Shown here: piece after piece, positions 63,455 to 64,000 of the stretch
How positions within the stretch are numbered: the stretch's first letter is position 1
How the letters are laid out: each line of letters begins with the position of its first letter
From: NIOZ-UU35 sp964344175
Lineage (GTDB): Bacteria > Chloroflexota > Anaerolineae > Anaerolineales > UBA11858
DNA length: 64,000 nt
Assembly (NCBI GenBank): GCA_964344175.1
Contig: CAYFMI010000005.1
Coordinates: 1-64,000, forward strand
Direction: 5' to 3'
The notes under the pieces: generated by a model
Database searches by the model: none
What the model was told of the DNA's origin: nothing
Seen by the model: the letters and a program-made list of their open reading frames with translations, nothing else
Program-made: the position numbers and the translations under genes

Positions 63455-64000
63455 TTATCTTTCATCGGCAGTCATCACAATAGCATTTTCTTGTAGTTGA
63501 AAGCGCTGAACGGCATTTTGCGAGGGACAACACAAACCATCGTCTGGGCCATGAACGATCATTGTCAGCACAATTTCGCCTTCTTTGATCTGCACAGATT
63601 TCACCACCACGCGGTCGCCCAGTGCATAGGATGCCGCATGCCTGGGAGTACCACTCTCGTTGAGCAATACTTCGAGCGAGATGAATGTTCCGCTACCCCC
63701 GCCCGATGTTGCCAAAATCATCACCCCATCAGCAAGACCATCTCCATTGATGTCGCCAAATGCGTAGCGATCCGGATAGGCTAGAATTGCGACAAATTCC
63801 AACCCTTCGACATCCCCCTCTTGGTAAGCGCCATCACTTAGTTGGGCCACACCACTAGCGGCCCAATCGGTGTGATATTCGGCGTTCATCAATCCATCCA
63901 CACTCAGTGCCGCTGCAACAGAGGGCGGCTGTCCGCTACAAGCTGCCAGTGCCGCGACCATAAACACCCAACAGAAAAGAACTCGAATGGGGGCTATCTT
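63455..64000 (-). CDS. Lipoprotein with FG-GAP-like calcium site (start beyond window)
   Basis: Partial at its N-terminus: the frame is still open at the window edge (reading KIAPIRVLFCWVF before MVAALAACSG), so the true start lies outside. A lipobox L-A-A-C precedes SGQPPSVAAALSVDG. The body has FGDINGDGLADGVMI, the D-x-N-x-D-G loop of FG-GAP/dockerin-like calcium sites, and GLCCPSQN with adjacent cysteines. Outer-surface lipoprotein of unknown role. Confidence 0.75.
   Translation of the reverse strand, partial: KIAPIRVLFCWVFMVAALAACSGQPPSVAAALSVDGLMNAEYHTDWAASGVAQLSDGAYQEGDVEGLEFVAILAYPDRYAFGDINGDGLADGVMILATSGGGSGTFISLEVLLNESGTPRHAASYALGDRVVVKSVQIKEGEIVLTMIVHGPDDGLCCPSQNAVQRFQLQENAIVMTADER

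Noticed and set aside
1..64000. CRISPR arrays, tRNA or rRNA genes, prophage or transposase genes
   Set aside because: I saw no regularly spaced direct repeats, no tRNA cloverleaf, no rRNA core sequence and no integrase or transposase reading frame.

Overview
This window looks like chromosomal DNA of a Chloroflexota bacterium, most probably class Anaerolineae. That is inferred from gene content and protein style: several bacterial Ser/Thr kinases carrying beta-propellers, a DUF11-repeat protein ending in a sortase, the asp23-fakA-degV-recG-coaD housekeeping block, polyphosphate kinases and a TrpB2-type tryptophan synthase. There is no rRNA to confirm it, and I found no tRNA, CRISPR array, phage or transposase gene. 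Genes are densely packed on both strands with good Shine-Dalgarno (SD) sites. Several sigma70-like promoters with 17-base spacers can be read directly.

Layout: 0.1-4.4 kb is a polyphosphate region (SixA phosphatase, a small repeat protein, PPK1, convergent PPK2). 4.5-10.6 kb holds a kinase with an outer beta-propeller, a membrane protein, gyrB and another membrane protein, all on the minus strand. A repeat element and a cyclic-nucleotide-binding protein follow. 11.7-17.6 kb is a complete branched-chain amino acid ABC operon (K-H-M-G-F). 17.7-25.8 kb carries metabolic genes: ornithine cyclodeaminase family, CinA, an amidohydrolase fused to a CYTH domain, a phosphoesterase, a probable AhpD-like selenoprotein, an inositol monophosphatase and an aldo/keto reductase. 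25.8-27.4 kb is a PadR operon with a readable operator, then purB.

29.1-35.9 kb is a signalling cluster on one strand: kinase with PQQ propeller, PP2C phosphatase, J-domain/vWA fusion, zinc-ribbon/FHA protein, a small protein and two orphan response regulators. 36-39 kb holds DUF971, an SH3b protein, a lipid kinase and a third Ser/Thr kinase. 39.2-46.5 kb is the rpmB / asp23-fakA-degV-recG-coaD block. 46.5-52 kb holds a dehydrogenase and an operon of an aminotransferase plus a glutamate-cysteine-ligase/M20-peptidase fusion, preceded by what looks like a leader-peptide attenuator rich in Ile/Leu/Val codons. 52-57.6 kb is one 1857-codon DUF11 surface protein with an LPETG motif and a sortase domain in the same chain. 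The end carries two acyl-CoA dehydrogenases and trpB2 under a tryptophan T-box.

The best candidates for undescribed biology are: the in-frame UGA at the CxxC position of the AhpD-like gene, with a plausible SECIS hairpin; the self-contained LPETG-plus-sortase surface protein; the attenuator-controlled aminotransferase / ligase-deacylase operon; the amidohydrolase-CYTH fusion; and a dispersed family of long perfect hairpins between genes.
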